NCBI GenBank assembly: GCA_963678675.1
Contig: OY783198.1
Coordinates: 8,386,012-8,450,011 of the forward strand
Origin: Xiphydria camelus
Lineage: Eukaryota; Arthropoda; Insecta; Hymenoptera; Xiphydriidae
Direction: 5' to 3'
Length of the DNA stretch: 64,000 bases
Part shown: positions 42,554 through 54,507 of the stretch, piece after piece
How positions within the stretch are numbered: position 1 is the stretch's first letter
Layout of the letters: each line of letters begins with the position of its first letter
Notes under the pieces: model-generated
Told to the model about the DNA's origin: nothing
The model's database searches: none
Seen by the model: only the letters and a program-made list of their open reading frames with translations
Made by a program: the position numbers and the translations under genes

Positions 42554-44527
42554 TAACTATTACGATATTTTTTTGGCACACAATCAAGTCCTCCGAAACA
42601 ACCATATGAATGAAATAAAACAATTTTAATAAGTAATATAATATATATTTCCTTATCCTAACGAAATGTTTATTTCGCCATATTTGAAGTTACATTTATT
42701 AACTGTTAATAGACTGTTTTCTCGGTGCGATGTTTTATAATAATAGTGAAAAGATACGCGCTTTTTTTCCGATATACCGGTCGAATCGTCTCGTCCATAA
42801 TTCAGCATCGCTCGTAGGTACAAACACGAAGTCGAGAGTCCCCTGGGACATATATGGGACGTGGACGATGAACACGTGGGGTGTCCGGGCACCCCACCTG
42901 ATCGCCGACGCACGCCGCCAGAAACCATTCCCCGCGCCTTTGAATTTCGCGGACGTCCGCGAGGGGCTTTAATCGATCGTGCGCGCTGTTCCGCCCCGAA
43001 GTTATATATAGATTAACAATTTATACCGGCGCGAGTTGTCGCGTGGGTCGGCGCGACTCCAATCGGGTATCTGGCCGCGGTCCGTTCGCCCGCCCGCCCG
43101 CTCGGTCTACGCGGCTTCCTACACGCCGTTCATTCACACCTGGCCGCGTGTCTCTCGGCACGCATAAAGTCCATTGATATTTCCTGTGAAAAAGCGGCGA
43201 CTGGACCTCGACCTACCTACGCTGCATATAGCGCGGGGTGGTCGGAGCGGCGCGAAGTCGATTTATAAAGGGCGAGCTGGCTGTCGACTGCGCCTCGCAC
43301 CGCGTAAAGAGTCGAGTGATATCTTGGGCGGTGCTGGTTTCAGGTACGACTGTAGCCAAGGAGAGGGCGAGAAATGAAGTATCGCGCGCTGGAAACTCTC
43401 GTGTGCGCACGTTACGTCTAGTTCGTAACGAGGTATTCATCGTGTCACGCTGGTATACGATAGTTCCGGGACATATGTCGTAGAAACGTGGGATGAAGTT
43501 GGTATTACTCCGATTAGATTCGATCGCGATTATCTCGTTATCCGTGGACTTTTCGCCGGGGTTGGTATAAGCCTTTTTTGTAGATCGAAATGCGATCTTC
43601 AAAAAAGTATACCGCCTATTTAGCTCAAAAGTCGATAGATAAGGAGAAAACGGCGATCGAAGCTGATTAAAATATTATAGTATCACTCAATTCTAGATTT
43701 CTTTTTAAGCCGCATACTGACTTGGACATTTTTGCGCGCACGAATGCTCAAGTAAGTACGGCACAGATGTCCGTGCGTACAAAATTGAAAAATGTCTACA
43801 TATATGGATCACATGCGTGCAAAAATGCTCAAATCAATACACGCGGCTTAAAGCATAGAGTCTCTCGATATAATAATTTCTCTTTATTTGCTGAGAGCTT
43901 CGCGCTGATAATCATGAAAAAAAAAAACCGTATTATACCCTGCACACACAATCTTCACAAAAGTTCCCGGAATCGTCATTTGCGATTTCACACGCCAAGG
44001 GTTCAAACTTACACGGAAGGACTTATCTATACTCTGGGTACTCTCTCGTTTCCTCCACGTTACGTAAAGTGGCTCACCCACAGTCATCATCCTCGCGTTA
44101 AGTGGCGGAGTCGAGTATATCACGCGAGGCTCTTGTATCCCGGGCCGTTCAACCCTTTTTTGTCGAGGCCAATCGACGTTTCTAACGTCGTCTCAAATCC
44201 CGGCCGAATTCTCTTCACGAAAGGTCGTATTAGCAGTCTTAGTCATCCGCGCGCTCTACTCGGACCCGAAAAGGCGCGCGTATCGTTACTTTTACTTCGC
44301 GCCGAGGGCCGCGCGCGCGCTCGTCGTAATAATTCACGGGACTAACGATGATCTTGGTCCACAAGAAAAGGACTCGTAAGCCGGCAATTACCGAATGGCG
44401 ATTCGACTTGACGCAGAATGTTTGTTGCGCGGAGTCATTGAGATTAATGGCGAGGCCCGCGTTACCGGTCTCTCGATACTCGGAGCAGAACGTCGAATGT
44501 GAGGATTCGGATGATGTCGAGCCAAAT
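42554..44527. other. Partial MITE then CpG-rich block
   Basis: A partial copy of the 29328-29582 family ends near 42727. GC-rich DNA at 42800-43480, with the motif CGCGATTATCTCGTTA at 43528 shared with 14117 and 60000. 43680-44230 is AT-rich. No supported gene. Confidence 0.35.
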
Positions 44528-44740
44528 TGAGGAGGGGGAAGGGAGGATGAAACAGAAGTGTAGCTGTATGAAGGAAAATGAATGAGAAAAAAGAGGGAAA
44601 AAATATTAAAATTATAAAAAAAAAAAATTCTTTCTCGGAAAGAAAAGAAAAAGAAGGAGAAGGAGAAGGAGCAAAAGAAGAGGAAGAAATATAACCAAAA
44701 GGGAGATGAATAATTAAAGAGAAGAAAAAAAAAAGATTCA
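44528..44740. repeat. Purine-rich tract
   Basis: About 210 bases of the plus strand that are nearly all A and G (for example GAAAAGAAAAAGAAGGAGAA), broken by a few pyrimidines. It produces long Phe/Ser open frames on the minus strand that are not genes. Confidence 0.85.
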
Positions 44741-46832
44741 TTTGCCAGAAAATGCATCGAACACTCAACTGTGTAATCAATAGAAATACATATCTAGCTC
44801 ACGATACGAATCCCATTTATTCTTACGCTCGCAAAAGTCCATGGAGCGAGGTCATGGGAATTGTTTAGCCTCGATTCCGCAACGCGAGTTAATACCACAG
44901 GCAACGATAACAAGGGCGTACACACCCGACGTTCGCTGTATCCGATATGTTGTTGCTGCAGGAAGCGCGCGGCTGCCGGCAGTCACTCCTCTCTTTCCTT
45001 CTTACATCACGTACACACAATACCCCGCCGAGAAGACTGCGAGAGGACCGCCCCGTACTTTGTTCACTTTTACGCAAAACTCTCCGTGCGATAGGCATAC
45101 GTATCCATTACCGTAATACGCGTATTACGTAGTTCCGTACATATTACATAGATCACGTACGAGTACGTATACAGGTGTATTCAGATACAGGCCTTCTGCA
45201 GTTAGCGAGTCGATACGTTAAGATCGACAGGTTCGCCTTGGCTGGAGAACCCGCGCGTGGCTCTCGCAGTATTGATTCGCTCGGTAACTCGATTCTGGAT
45301 GAATCTGTTTTACGTTAACTCGTGAAAGGTTATTTTATTTTAACCCTCTGAATATTATGTAATCTATATGTATTTGATAGTCTTGATAGTAGATAGAAAC
45401 GGTAAGGAATGACTGGGGTCACTTTGTGGTCAGATTTTAAAGTGCAGGGACGTGGAAAACCCGTAATGGGGTTGATTATTTCTTTATCTGTTATGTATTT
45501 TTGATACATTTTTTTGTTTTACTAAGAAATGTATGTAAAAGAATCTGAAAAGCATAAATGGTGAATGTGATAGCTTCAATTTAATTATAATTTTGACTGC
45601 AGTTAATGTAATCTTCAATTTTTAAGAGAGTATCACCATTTCAATTTGCCGTAAATATAAATAATTACGATTCATGTTAATTAAATATTGACCACCATGG
45701 TCCGATGGATAGGATACGTGGAAAACTTGTAGAAGGGTTGATTGTTTCCTTATTTATTATGCAATTCTTATACTTCTTGCGTTTGGTAAGCTGAAACAAG
45801 ACGACTTTACACATACATGCGTTATTTAACTCTCACGAAATAATGCCCCTGTTGCACATTCCCCGCAGTCGCGACCCCGAGACAACAGACGCGTAGATAT
45901 GATTGCCGCGTAAAAACGAAAGTATTATACGAGCGCCTCTTCCTCGCCCGAAGAACCGAGCCGTCGAGTCGAGTTAACCGGGGCGCCGCGCCTGCTTACG
46001 CGCCCACGCGCGGTACCACTCTAGACCCCTAACTCCCCGTTAAAAAATCGAGGTCCGCGCGGTGAGATTGCGCGCGCGTCGCGACGGCGACGAGAAAGGT
46101 CGAGCGACGAGTTTCGTTCGACGTTGCATAATAATTGCGAGCGTTACGAGAGTCGAATATGCCGCTGCGGTGGACTCTTTTGCGCGCGTCTCTCTCTCCC
46201 CCCCCTCTCTCGTCTACGTAAAGTTCTGAGGGACGAAGAGAAAGAGGTCTCTCTCTCTCTTTCGGTTTCGGGCAGAAATCGCGAGGTTCGACCTCCTTCG
46301 CGCGTTACGTGTACGCACGCGTTTCTTCGAGGAAGCGAGGGGCGCGCCGTTTTTGCCGGCGACCGCAGAGGAGCGCGGCGCCTCGGGGCTACCCGGAGGA
46401 GGACGCTCGATAACGCGCGGCAATCGGTTTGAGTCACTGGAGGATGAAATGAGTTTACGCAAGCGCGAATGTTATTGCGGATGCGGAGCGAGGACTCGCG
46501 GGCGAAGTTGCGCGGATCGAATTCGGTCGAGGCTCCTCGATGAGGGGCTTTCCTGATCGGCGACGCGGAGGGCGGGTGGAATGTGAAAATGCTACACATG
46601 AAATAGTTATTATTAAATCACACTATTTGAGAAAATAATTAAATATAATTATTTGAAAAAATCAATTTTTAAATAATGGGTTCTTATGTGTGATTTCATG
46701 CGTAATTTATTTTTGTGCATATACGGTGATCTCTCGTTACTTCAATATTTTCGGTTAGTGTAAATTGATAACATACTTTTATGAATACTGTATATACCTA
46801 TAGAGGAGGATTGATATTTTGTGAAATAGAAA
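44741..46832. other. Spacer with CpG-rich block 45840-46560
   Basis: 44840-45130 is moderately GC-rich and 45340-45830 AT-rich. The CpG-rich block has (CT)-rich runs near 46185-46210 and 46246-46262. No supported gene. Confidence 0.3.
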
Positions 46833-47081
46833 TCGTCGGCTAAATGTGTTATCTCACATGCAGTCAGATTTCCAGGAGCGAGAACAAAACTGTCTTGATC
46901 AATACAAAAGTTCTTATATGACAACGGATTTTAACACAATAGTTCAGTATTTGTCTAACCTTTTTTTTAGATAAAATGTATGTAAATTATTTAGTCTAGT
47001 TTAGCCATAAAGTTGCCGAGAATCAAAACATCTTAAAATTGTAAGATATGGAGTTAGCAGGTTAACACATTTAGCCGACGA
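46833..47081. repeat. TCGTCGGCTAAAT MITE, copy 2
   Basis: Inverted relative to 6413-6673, with matching ends TCGTCGGCTAAATGTGTTA on both sides. Very similar across the interior. Confidence 0.85.
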
Positions 47082-47505
47082 AATAGCAGAGTATTCTGTT
47101 TTATAGAAAATCAATGGTGATATGATTCAGATTGTAATAAGTAATCGTATCACCATTGATTTTGTATGGAAACCGTTGATTTTTTATGTAGCAAAATAAT
47201 TTTCACCTTACAATTATTTTTGTATATAATTTTGCTACGAAATATTACTTAGGGGAAAGTTTGTTTATGAAATGGAAATAGTAGAGCACTCAGTTTCATG
47301 GAAAATCAATGGTGGATTCAGGTGGTAGTCGGTAATCGTATCACCGTCGATTTTTCATGAAACGGGGTACTCTGCTATTTCTATTTCATAAAATATCAGT
47401 GGTCGTGCAATACAACCAACTCTCCCCTGACTAAAATTTCGTAGCAAAATTATATACAAAACTCTCTAATTGCGAGATGAAAATTATTTCTCTGCATAAA
47501 AAGTG
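47082..47505. repeat. Nested inverted repeats
   Basis: Two units each contain AAATCAATGGTG and ATCGTATCACC as inverted arms. They are enclosed by an outer pair (TTTTGCTACGAAAT / ATTTCGTAGCAAAATTATAT). A related piece lies at 51085-51145 (AGAGTACTCTGCTAT, ATAAAATATCAGT). Confidence 0.65.
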
Positions 47506-48176
47506 AAATAAGAACTCTCTTGCCGCATGATGATTGGTGAACTTACAACAGAAATTTCTAACGGTGTATTATCGAAAGATACCTCCGAGCGTTCGGTATA
47601 GGATTTCACGCGTCGCCTCGATATGTTCGCGGGACGGATAATTACGAGTAGGTATATCAGAAAGTTCCGCGCGCTAATGTCGGACCGGAAAGACAACCGC
47701 GTACTTAGCTGCTTTTTTACGCGGTTCAAAGTGCCGACGAAGACGATAGAAAGTGAAGAAAAAAGAGCCCACCCGCGAAATTTCGTTTGGCCGATTTCGT
47801 GCACCTCCGTCTCGAAGAAACTCCTCGATCAATAGCCTCTCGCTCGTTAATTTTTTGCGGCCATTAAGGATCTAGGGTTCGTCGATTGTACCGTTGCTCG
47901 TCGATACTTCGCGACAAATATTTGACGCGGATACACTAGCCACGACTGAGAGAGGTATACGCCACATATGTACATACTTGTGTAAACACTGTTATACTTC
48001 AGCGAGTATGTATGGCAGCATATGTGCAAAGCAAATGCCGTACGAAAAGTACCAACGTATATCAAACAAATGGCGCTGTGGATATGCATGTGTACAATCA
48101 TACACGCTCACTAAAAAATAGGTAACAGTGTTTGTACGCACACAGTGAACAGCGAAGAGAAAATGTATAAGATTAG
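47506..48176. other. Spacer, no gene seen
   Basis: Mixed composition; unassigned. Confidence 0.3.
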
Positions 48177-48607
48177 GGCTGAGAAAAATTGTTATTCTCT
48201 TCTTACGATTTATATAATGAGAAAAACAATTACTGATAACAAAAAAGTTTTCTTCAATCAAAAACCTGATATATTTCCAGGAGCAAGTCATGTACTCGAA
48301 GAAAAATCTGATTGGAAGAATCATAATTTAAACAGAAATCGTGATCAATTTTGGCGCCATTGTTGTTTTGAGTAATGAGATTCTGGCACTAGTAACAAGA
48401 GATCAGGATTGCTGCAATCAGATCAACTTGTAGTATGGTGAATAAAGGTTTTCGACCTTTTTTTTATAGGTAGTTGACACTACCACGCAGTAACATTATT
48501 GATCTATTGTACTTTTCAGGTAAAGTTAATCATGGTGCATGGCTGTCATAAACTATAATCTCATTGTTAATATAACCATGCAACAAAAGTTATTTATTTT
48601 CTCAGTG
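48177..48607. repeat. Probable MITE, GCTGAGAAAAATTGTTA / TTTTCTCAGTG
   Basis: Outer ends fit the CACTGAG group. The interior is long and less clearly inverted. Confidence 0.45.
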
Positions 48608-49090
48608 TATATTCTGTAAAGTAGGAACTGGAGATGATAATGCTATCGATCACACTGTGTATCGATTGATTATGGATCCATTGATATGCGGTCAACATGC
48701 GGTCGATATACGCTAACGATTTGCAAGACGAATGGAGACTCGAATACACGATAGCTTTGTTCATCATCGCCACGTCTTTGCGTTTACACTCGAGAAAAAT
48801 GTCCTTGTAATTATATGCGTTCGTCTCGCAATCGTCGCGCCTTGAGATGCAAGGCTTACGACGATTTCTTCGAATAGATATCGTATACCGAAAAAAAGAT
48901 GATTTTAATCGCTACATTCATTTTGCAATACATATCCTCATTAGCTTTTGAGTCAGGTTATCGATTATATATTTGCTATTTTTATTGTATTAAATTCTTC
49001 TCATGGCAGTATACAACTATATTATTCATATAGAAATGTCTTATTTTCATATTTCTTTCTCCCCGTATAGTATTTCCTTTAAAGAATCTA
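48608..49090. other. Unassigned AT-rich spacer
   Basis: No gene or clear repeat. Confidence 0.3.
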
Positions 49091-49325
49091 CACTGAGATA
49101 AAAATTTAATAGAATCAACTAAACGTTTATTTGTACATTACTAACTAATTGTTTTATCAGCTCAAGTTACATTTATTTGTCCCAACAAAGTATTTCATCG
49201 GTTCAAGTTGATATAGTTTATAGAGAAAATTTGTTTGTTGGGACAATTAAATATTACTTGAACCAGTAAAATATTTAGTTAGTAATGTACGAATAAACGT
49301 TTAATGGATTCTACTAAATTTCTCT
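49091..49325. repeat. Palindromic MITE, CACTGAGATAAAAATTTAATAG left end
   Basis: Arms CAACTAAACGTTTATT / AATAAACGTTTAATGG and GTACATTACTAACTAA / TTAGTTAGTAATGTAC. A (CA)n run follows at 49328-49345. Confidence 0.85.
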
Positions 49326-49687
49326 CCCACACACACACACACACAATACGAGTATACGATCTCTTCAGTTCATACGCGCTTACGTGCAAATAGTTTTTAT
49401 ACATCCGACTAACGATCGATCGGACTGCCCATTCACGGCTATAAAACTAACGCACCGTGCGTCATTGGCTAAATTCGTCCGTCCCTGTCATATTTGCTTA
49501 CGAATTCGCGAATCGTCTTCGCGAGCGGTTCAACGCGCGTGACGTACCATCTGCCTCGAGAAAGAAGCTGCGTTCTCGCGATCGTACGACGTTAGTAAAA
49601 ACCCATTTTTCATCGCGATACGACGCCACAATGAGATCACGGACCACATGAGAAATTAGCAAAGGCGAAAGGTGTGCACAGCGCGGT
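49326..49687. other. (CA)n and CpG-rich spacer
   Basis: (CA)n microsatellite at 49328-49345, then GC-rich sequence from 49480. No gene supported. Confidence 0.35.
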
Positions 49688-49866
49688 ACGAGAGACCCGT
49701 GACGTCACCTGCCTCGCTTCGCTATCACTCAGGTACCTCGCGGCGAGCCGATATGAGACGAGTGATAGCGAGCCGAATGACGCCACAGCTATCACTCGTC
49801 TCATATCGGCTCGCCGCGAGGTAAGTGATAGCGATGCGAGGCAGCTGACGTCACTGGTCTCTCGTG
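49688..49866. repeat. GC-rich near-perfect palindrome
   Basis: Arms start ACGAGAGACCCGTGACGTCA and end in the complement with few mismatches; inner parts GATATGAGACGAGTGATAGC and complement. Unlike the other MITEs here it is GC-rich and matches the composition of its host island. Confidence 0.85.
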
Positions 49867-50856
49867 GCGAGCGAGGCTAAGGTATGGGGTGAGCCAGCCC
49901 GGCCGGCCGCGCGGGTAAGCGCCCTATGGTCCACCATGGGTTGGTGGTTTATACTCGTATTTGCTATGTTGCGGGTTCGATGAATAACTCTGTAGTATGT
50001 CCCGTCGTCACACCGTTTTCGGACTGGTTCGTCAAGGGGCTCCGACGAGATCGAGATGACCTCGGGAGTGACGCTCGCGCGGAAATGACATCAGTGGACG
50101 TACCGCGGGGCTCGTGAATGTACACATAATTCGCGTTGTATGTATATGGGTACAATTTGCAACGCCCCTTCGATGTCGGGTGTCTATATCGAAATCCGTG
50201 GGCGCGAGCGGTTCTCGATCCCTCGGAACGAACGCGTATCTCGGCGAACTACGCGCATGCTAACGAGCGGGACTCGATATACGAGACGGAGACCGGGCTT
50301 ATCTCCGCGCGCGCGCGCGCGCGCACCGGCGTCTTGCTCCTTACGACCTCTACTCGGGCGGGACCAAATTGGTCGGAGAACTGGTCGCGTTTCGATACTT
50401 GCGCATATAGCGTCACACCGTGGCGCTTGTACTCCGCGCGGGGGGTGGGGTTCGGTAGTTCGCGCGATACGCTGCTTCTAAATAAGGACCACTCGTTTTT
50501 TAGGAGCGCGGAGTCATAATATTTCTGTACTGCCATCCTAAGAAAGAAGGTCCTATCTGCGAAATTCACGTTTTGAAATATTGACGTTTTAAGGTTTTAA
50601 TGTCTGCCATTATAGATTTTTTTATTTAATTGAATTCAAATTTTTCAGAGGCTACTTTTATGTGTAGACTAACTTTGTATCAGAACAATAATATGTAGGT
50701 ATAATATGAGCTACAAAATGGGGACCTTTTCTTTCTTAGGAGGGCAGTGTAGCATTCGGATGTTATAAAAGATATCTGTATTATATCGACGAAAGATTAT
50801 ATAACGATACCTTGTAAAAGTTGCTGAATTAATCCGTCAATTCAGATGTTTTGCCG
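49867..50856. other. CpG-rich block with alternating GC run
   Basis: GC-rich to 50520 with a GC alternating run at 50306-50324; AT-rich after. Around 49960-49985 GCGGGTTCGATGAA resembles a B box, but no A box is clear. No supported gene. Confidence 0.3.
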
Positions 50857-51034
50857 CACTGAGAAAAAACACTTGGTTAAAATGACCAAACGCATCTAGT
50901 TAAACGCATTTAATTATTCTAACCAAAATATTGGTCGGTTTAACCAAACACACAGATGGAGGATCCATATTTCACAAAATGGTTCAATTGACCAAATACT
51001 CTGAAATAAATTCTACTGAATCTTTCTCTCAGTG
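50857..51034. repeat. MITE, CACTGAGAAAAAACACTTGG family
   Basis: Ends CACTGAGAAAAAACACTTGG and TTTCTCTCAGTG. Interior TTAACCAAACACACAGATGG and GGATCCATATTTCACAAAA shared with 42396-42553 and 51761-52000. Confidence 0.8.
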
Positions 51035-51760
51035 TACCATCGCCTTGATCTACCTTGATGCCACCATTAATTTTCTATTAAACAGAGTACTCTGCTATCT
51101 CTGCTTCATAAAATATCAGTAGTGGTACGATATAGACAACTTTTCCACATATATCACTCTCGCCTGCAGCGGAAGAAATTCCTGCGGTACTTTTATGGCT
51201 TACGCGAATCGATCCAGATCGATGACCGAAGACCCGTCCGTTCTTCGCGATCGCTGTATCCATCGCGGCGTACACACGTGTTACGAGTCCGTATCTAAGT
51301 ACATAAAGACTGTAGCCGGCGAGATGTCGAAGCTGTACACGCGATGAACGTCGGGATCTCGACTCGGGCGCGATCCCATAAATCTGGCGCGTAACTACGA
51401 GCGGAAGACCTTTCGACCCCCGTGTTACAATCGATCGCGAACGAGAGGAGAAGTAAAAGTCAGGCGTGTGTGTGTGTGGCGATAAGAGGCGGCGCGCGGG
51501 CTCCCCGCGTCCCTTCGATTTGATCGACGACGACGGCAGCTCGTGTGCCCGTGCCGCACGCTGAGAGCCTCGATACGGTGCGCAGCTCGCTCGATGCATC
51601 GCTGCAGCTGTGCAGTTGTGCATCAGTAATTTCAGTTCGGTGTGTGCGAATCGTTCTTTCCGTTCGAAATTTGTATCGATGAAGAGCGATGCGTCGTATT
51701 TAAGATCGCGTGGATGTATGCAAAAATAGCTAGTCATATTTTTGATAAGAATCGTATCTA
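51035..51760. other. Repeat fragment and CpG-rich block
   Basis: A piece related to 47340-47420 at 51085-51145, then GC-rich DNA to 51640 with a short (TG) run at 51463-51478. Open frames there are compositional. Confidence 0.35.
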
Positions 51761-52000
51761 CACTGGGAAAGATGACTTGGTTAAAATGACAAAATGCATA
51801 GGGTTAAATGAATTTAGTCATTCTCACCGAAATACTAGTAAGTTGAACCAAATATTTAGTTATTCCAACTATTGTCTAGTTATTCTAACCGAGAAATAGT
51901 CAATTTAACCAAACAGATGGAGGACCCATATTTTATCGAACGGTTTGGTCGTGATCTCCAAGATTTTGGTTAAACTGAGACTAGGTGTTTTTTCTCAGTG
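51761..52000. repeat. MITE, CACTGGGAAAGATGACTTGG family
   Basis: Left CACTGGGAAAGATGACTTGG and right TGTTTTTTCTCAGTG. Interior AACCAAACAGATGGAGGA. Third member with 42396 and 50857. Confidence 0.8.
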
Positions 52001-53948
52001 CAGAGGAATGTGACGACTCGCTCTCAGCATCGCTGCGTACAAAGCAATACGCTTTATATTATACTTCGCAGTGGGATAAACGCCCCAGCGTCTGTTTAAC
52101 TTTGAACGCGATTATTTCGAAACGCAATGAAGATATGTGAAAACTCAAAATAGGTTTTTTATAGGAAGAATATAGACAAATATCTTTTATTTGAACTTTT
52201 TTTTTACATCTCCAACCGTTTTTAGGATAATCGATTTTAAATTTGAACACCAACTGTGGAGCATTTATCTCACTTTTACCTTAATTCGGTTACGTGGTTG
52301 TCGTCCATAGGAGCGGTATCAACGTTTCTAACTGCGCCTAATGCAAGGCAACCCTGAAACTCATTAGTTGCGACGTATAAGCCGTATCACCTTCTACGTA
52401 GATAAAGGGGCGTTGCCGAAATGGCATTCATTTGATGTGGCCGCTAGCTACCAGAGTTTATTACGATGTACTCCAATTTAGGTAACTATTTTTAACTACT
52501 TTTCGAGATAGAAAAGTGAAAGTCGATCGTCTCGAGTCGTAAATGGACGTAAGACGAATGTCGGTAATACCTGTATGACTCAGCTGGATACTTCGATATT
52601 GATTTTTTTCTTCTAAGGTCATCGATAAAGTTCCCCGAAGAATAGTTATTCTTAACGCGTAACTTATGCAAAATTCATTTAAAGACCGTTTCCACGAAGA
52701 CGATTTATCTTTACGTCTCATTCGTTATTAATTCAATCTATCCTCAATAATCTTACCGCGTTCGATTTACAATTCTATCGGGCTTAGGGAGGAATTCCGA
52801 TCGATTATCACCGACGACGAAGGTAAGCGTAGAATCCAATCATAGGATCGTAAAAAGACTAAACGTCATATATATATATGCTAATCAGTCGAAGGATAAC
52901 AGCATGTTTAGCAGAAGAGCTTGCCCAATACCGGCACAATACTCGCATCCAACTGTCGTAAATCAACGTACGGAAATATTTTGCCATTACCGTCCAGTTT
53001 ATCACCAACGCTAAACGTAAAACATAGAGCGAAGTATACCGCAGGATGTTAAAAGCCATTATTCACCGTAATACGCATAACTTGTACAACTTATCGCATA
53101 ATAATCAATTCTAAGCACCGACCCCCGACCATCGAGTAATGACAAAATACCACCGACACACACACACACACACACACACCTTTCCCTGACATTCACCTCT
53201 TACCACCAAGAATAATACATTTACGAGAAATTCACTCCAGAGAGATTCCCTTCTTTATCTCTCCCAGAAATTCCCGCGCGTCAAAACCTCAGACTTTTCA
53301 CCATCGCGCGTCTCGGCCGCGAGAAGCCAACGCCACCCGACCCATAATTCCGCCGGTGCCGAGAGGGGCTTTCGGAACCGATCGAATCGCGCCACATAAC
53401 ACGGATCCCCCGTGTCCTCACTCTCGCTTACATATGTATGCACGCGAGCCACGCGAGAGGAGGCGCGCAACACCGAGGAGACTTTTCCCGGCAACTCCGC
53501 GCGCGGAAGGATACTTAATACACCGCGGGATATTCCGCTGGATTACGACCGCGGTGGAGAGTACGCGCGAGAGCGAGATAATGTAATCTACACGGAGGCG
53601 AAGATTATGCATCCCGCAGATCCACGAAGAAGATTCCCGGGTGATCTATGGGCCCCGAGGATGGAATGACAAAGAAACAGCCTTGCTCAGGCGATGCAGC
53701 GCGAACGAGTAGGTGTATAAGGATGCCTTCGCGGTGAAACTATATGCGGGACGTTCGGGTACCTGTTTCGATGGTAATGCCTACTAATGGCACGGCTTCA
53801 CCTGCGCGGCTCGACGACCCCGGATACAAATTTGTTAGCGCGGGCAAGATTAACGGCGGATCTCTAGTTTTCCAACACGTATCTGTCGTGCGAGTTATCT
53901 CGCGTGACGTTGAATACCTTTCCAGCTCTTTCCCTTTGAAATGTATTT
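52001..53948. other. Repeat fragment, AT-rich spacer, then CpG-rich block
   Basis: 52080-52280 resembles the interior of 37066-37630 (GTTTAACTTTGAACGCGATT). (CA)n microsatellite at 53156-53179. GC-rich at 53240-53900. No supported gene. Confidence 0.35.
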
Positions 53949-54507
53949 ACACCGAGAGAAATAATTAATTGGCGCAAACAAATTTGTTTCTTCAAGCAGA
54001 AACGTGATATTATTCCAGGGGGGATCGAGTTATAGCTTTTTCTCGTGCGAGAAAATAGGCTCGAGCAAGCGTTTTTCTCGCACAGGAAGAATTTCTCCTC
54101 TCTACGAAGGTGTTCTTGGGTTAAAAATATAGATTCTCTTCGGCTAAGAATCTGTACTCTTAAAAAATTGTTAAGATCACATGTTACTCAAAAATGTTAG
54201 ACTTTCGCGGTCATTGTCATTATAGTTATGAGTATTACTACTCTTGGCTTACGGGTGGTAACCGCGTCCAAAAATATTATTTTGCCGGCGTTTTGCAAAC
54301 ATTGCGGTTTGCTTCATCAGGGCTGAAACTCATCAGAAGGACATCGGCCCTCGTGAAGCAAACCGCGATGTTTGCGAAACGTCGGCAAAATAATATTTTT
54401 GGACGCGGTTACCACACGGAAGCCAAGAGTAGTAATACTCATAACTATAATCACATATTCGTGGTTAAAAGAGTATTTTTTTTACACTAGCAATTATTTT
54501 TCTCAGT
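53949..54507. repeat. CTCAG-type MITE split by a nested palindrome
   Basis: Outer ends ACACCGAGAGAAATAATTAA and ACTAGCAATTATTTTTCTCA. The interior resembles 31173-31453. A separate palindrome at 54219-54451 interrupts it. Confidence 0.75.
54219..54451. repeat. Nested near-perfect palindrome
   Basis: Arms ATTATAGTTATGAGTATTAC and complement, continuing through CCAAAAATATTATTTTGCCG. The centre is near 54325. It is inserted in the previous MITE, which gives an order of insertion. Confidence 0.85.

Noticed and set aside
44239..44780. Long Phe/Ser-rich minus-strand open frames
   Set aside because: They are translations of the purine-rich tract at 44528-44740.
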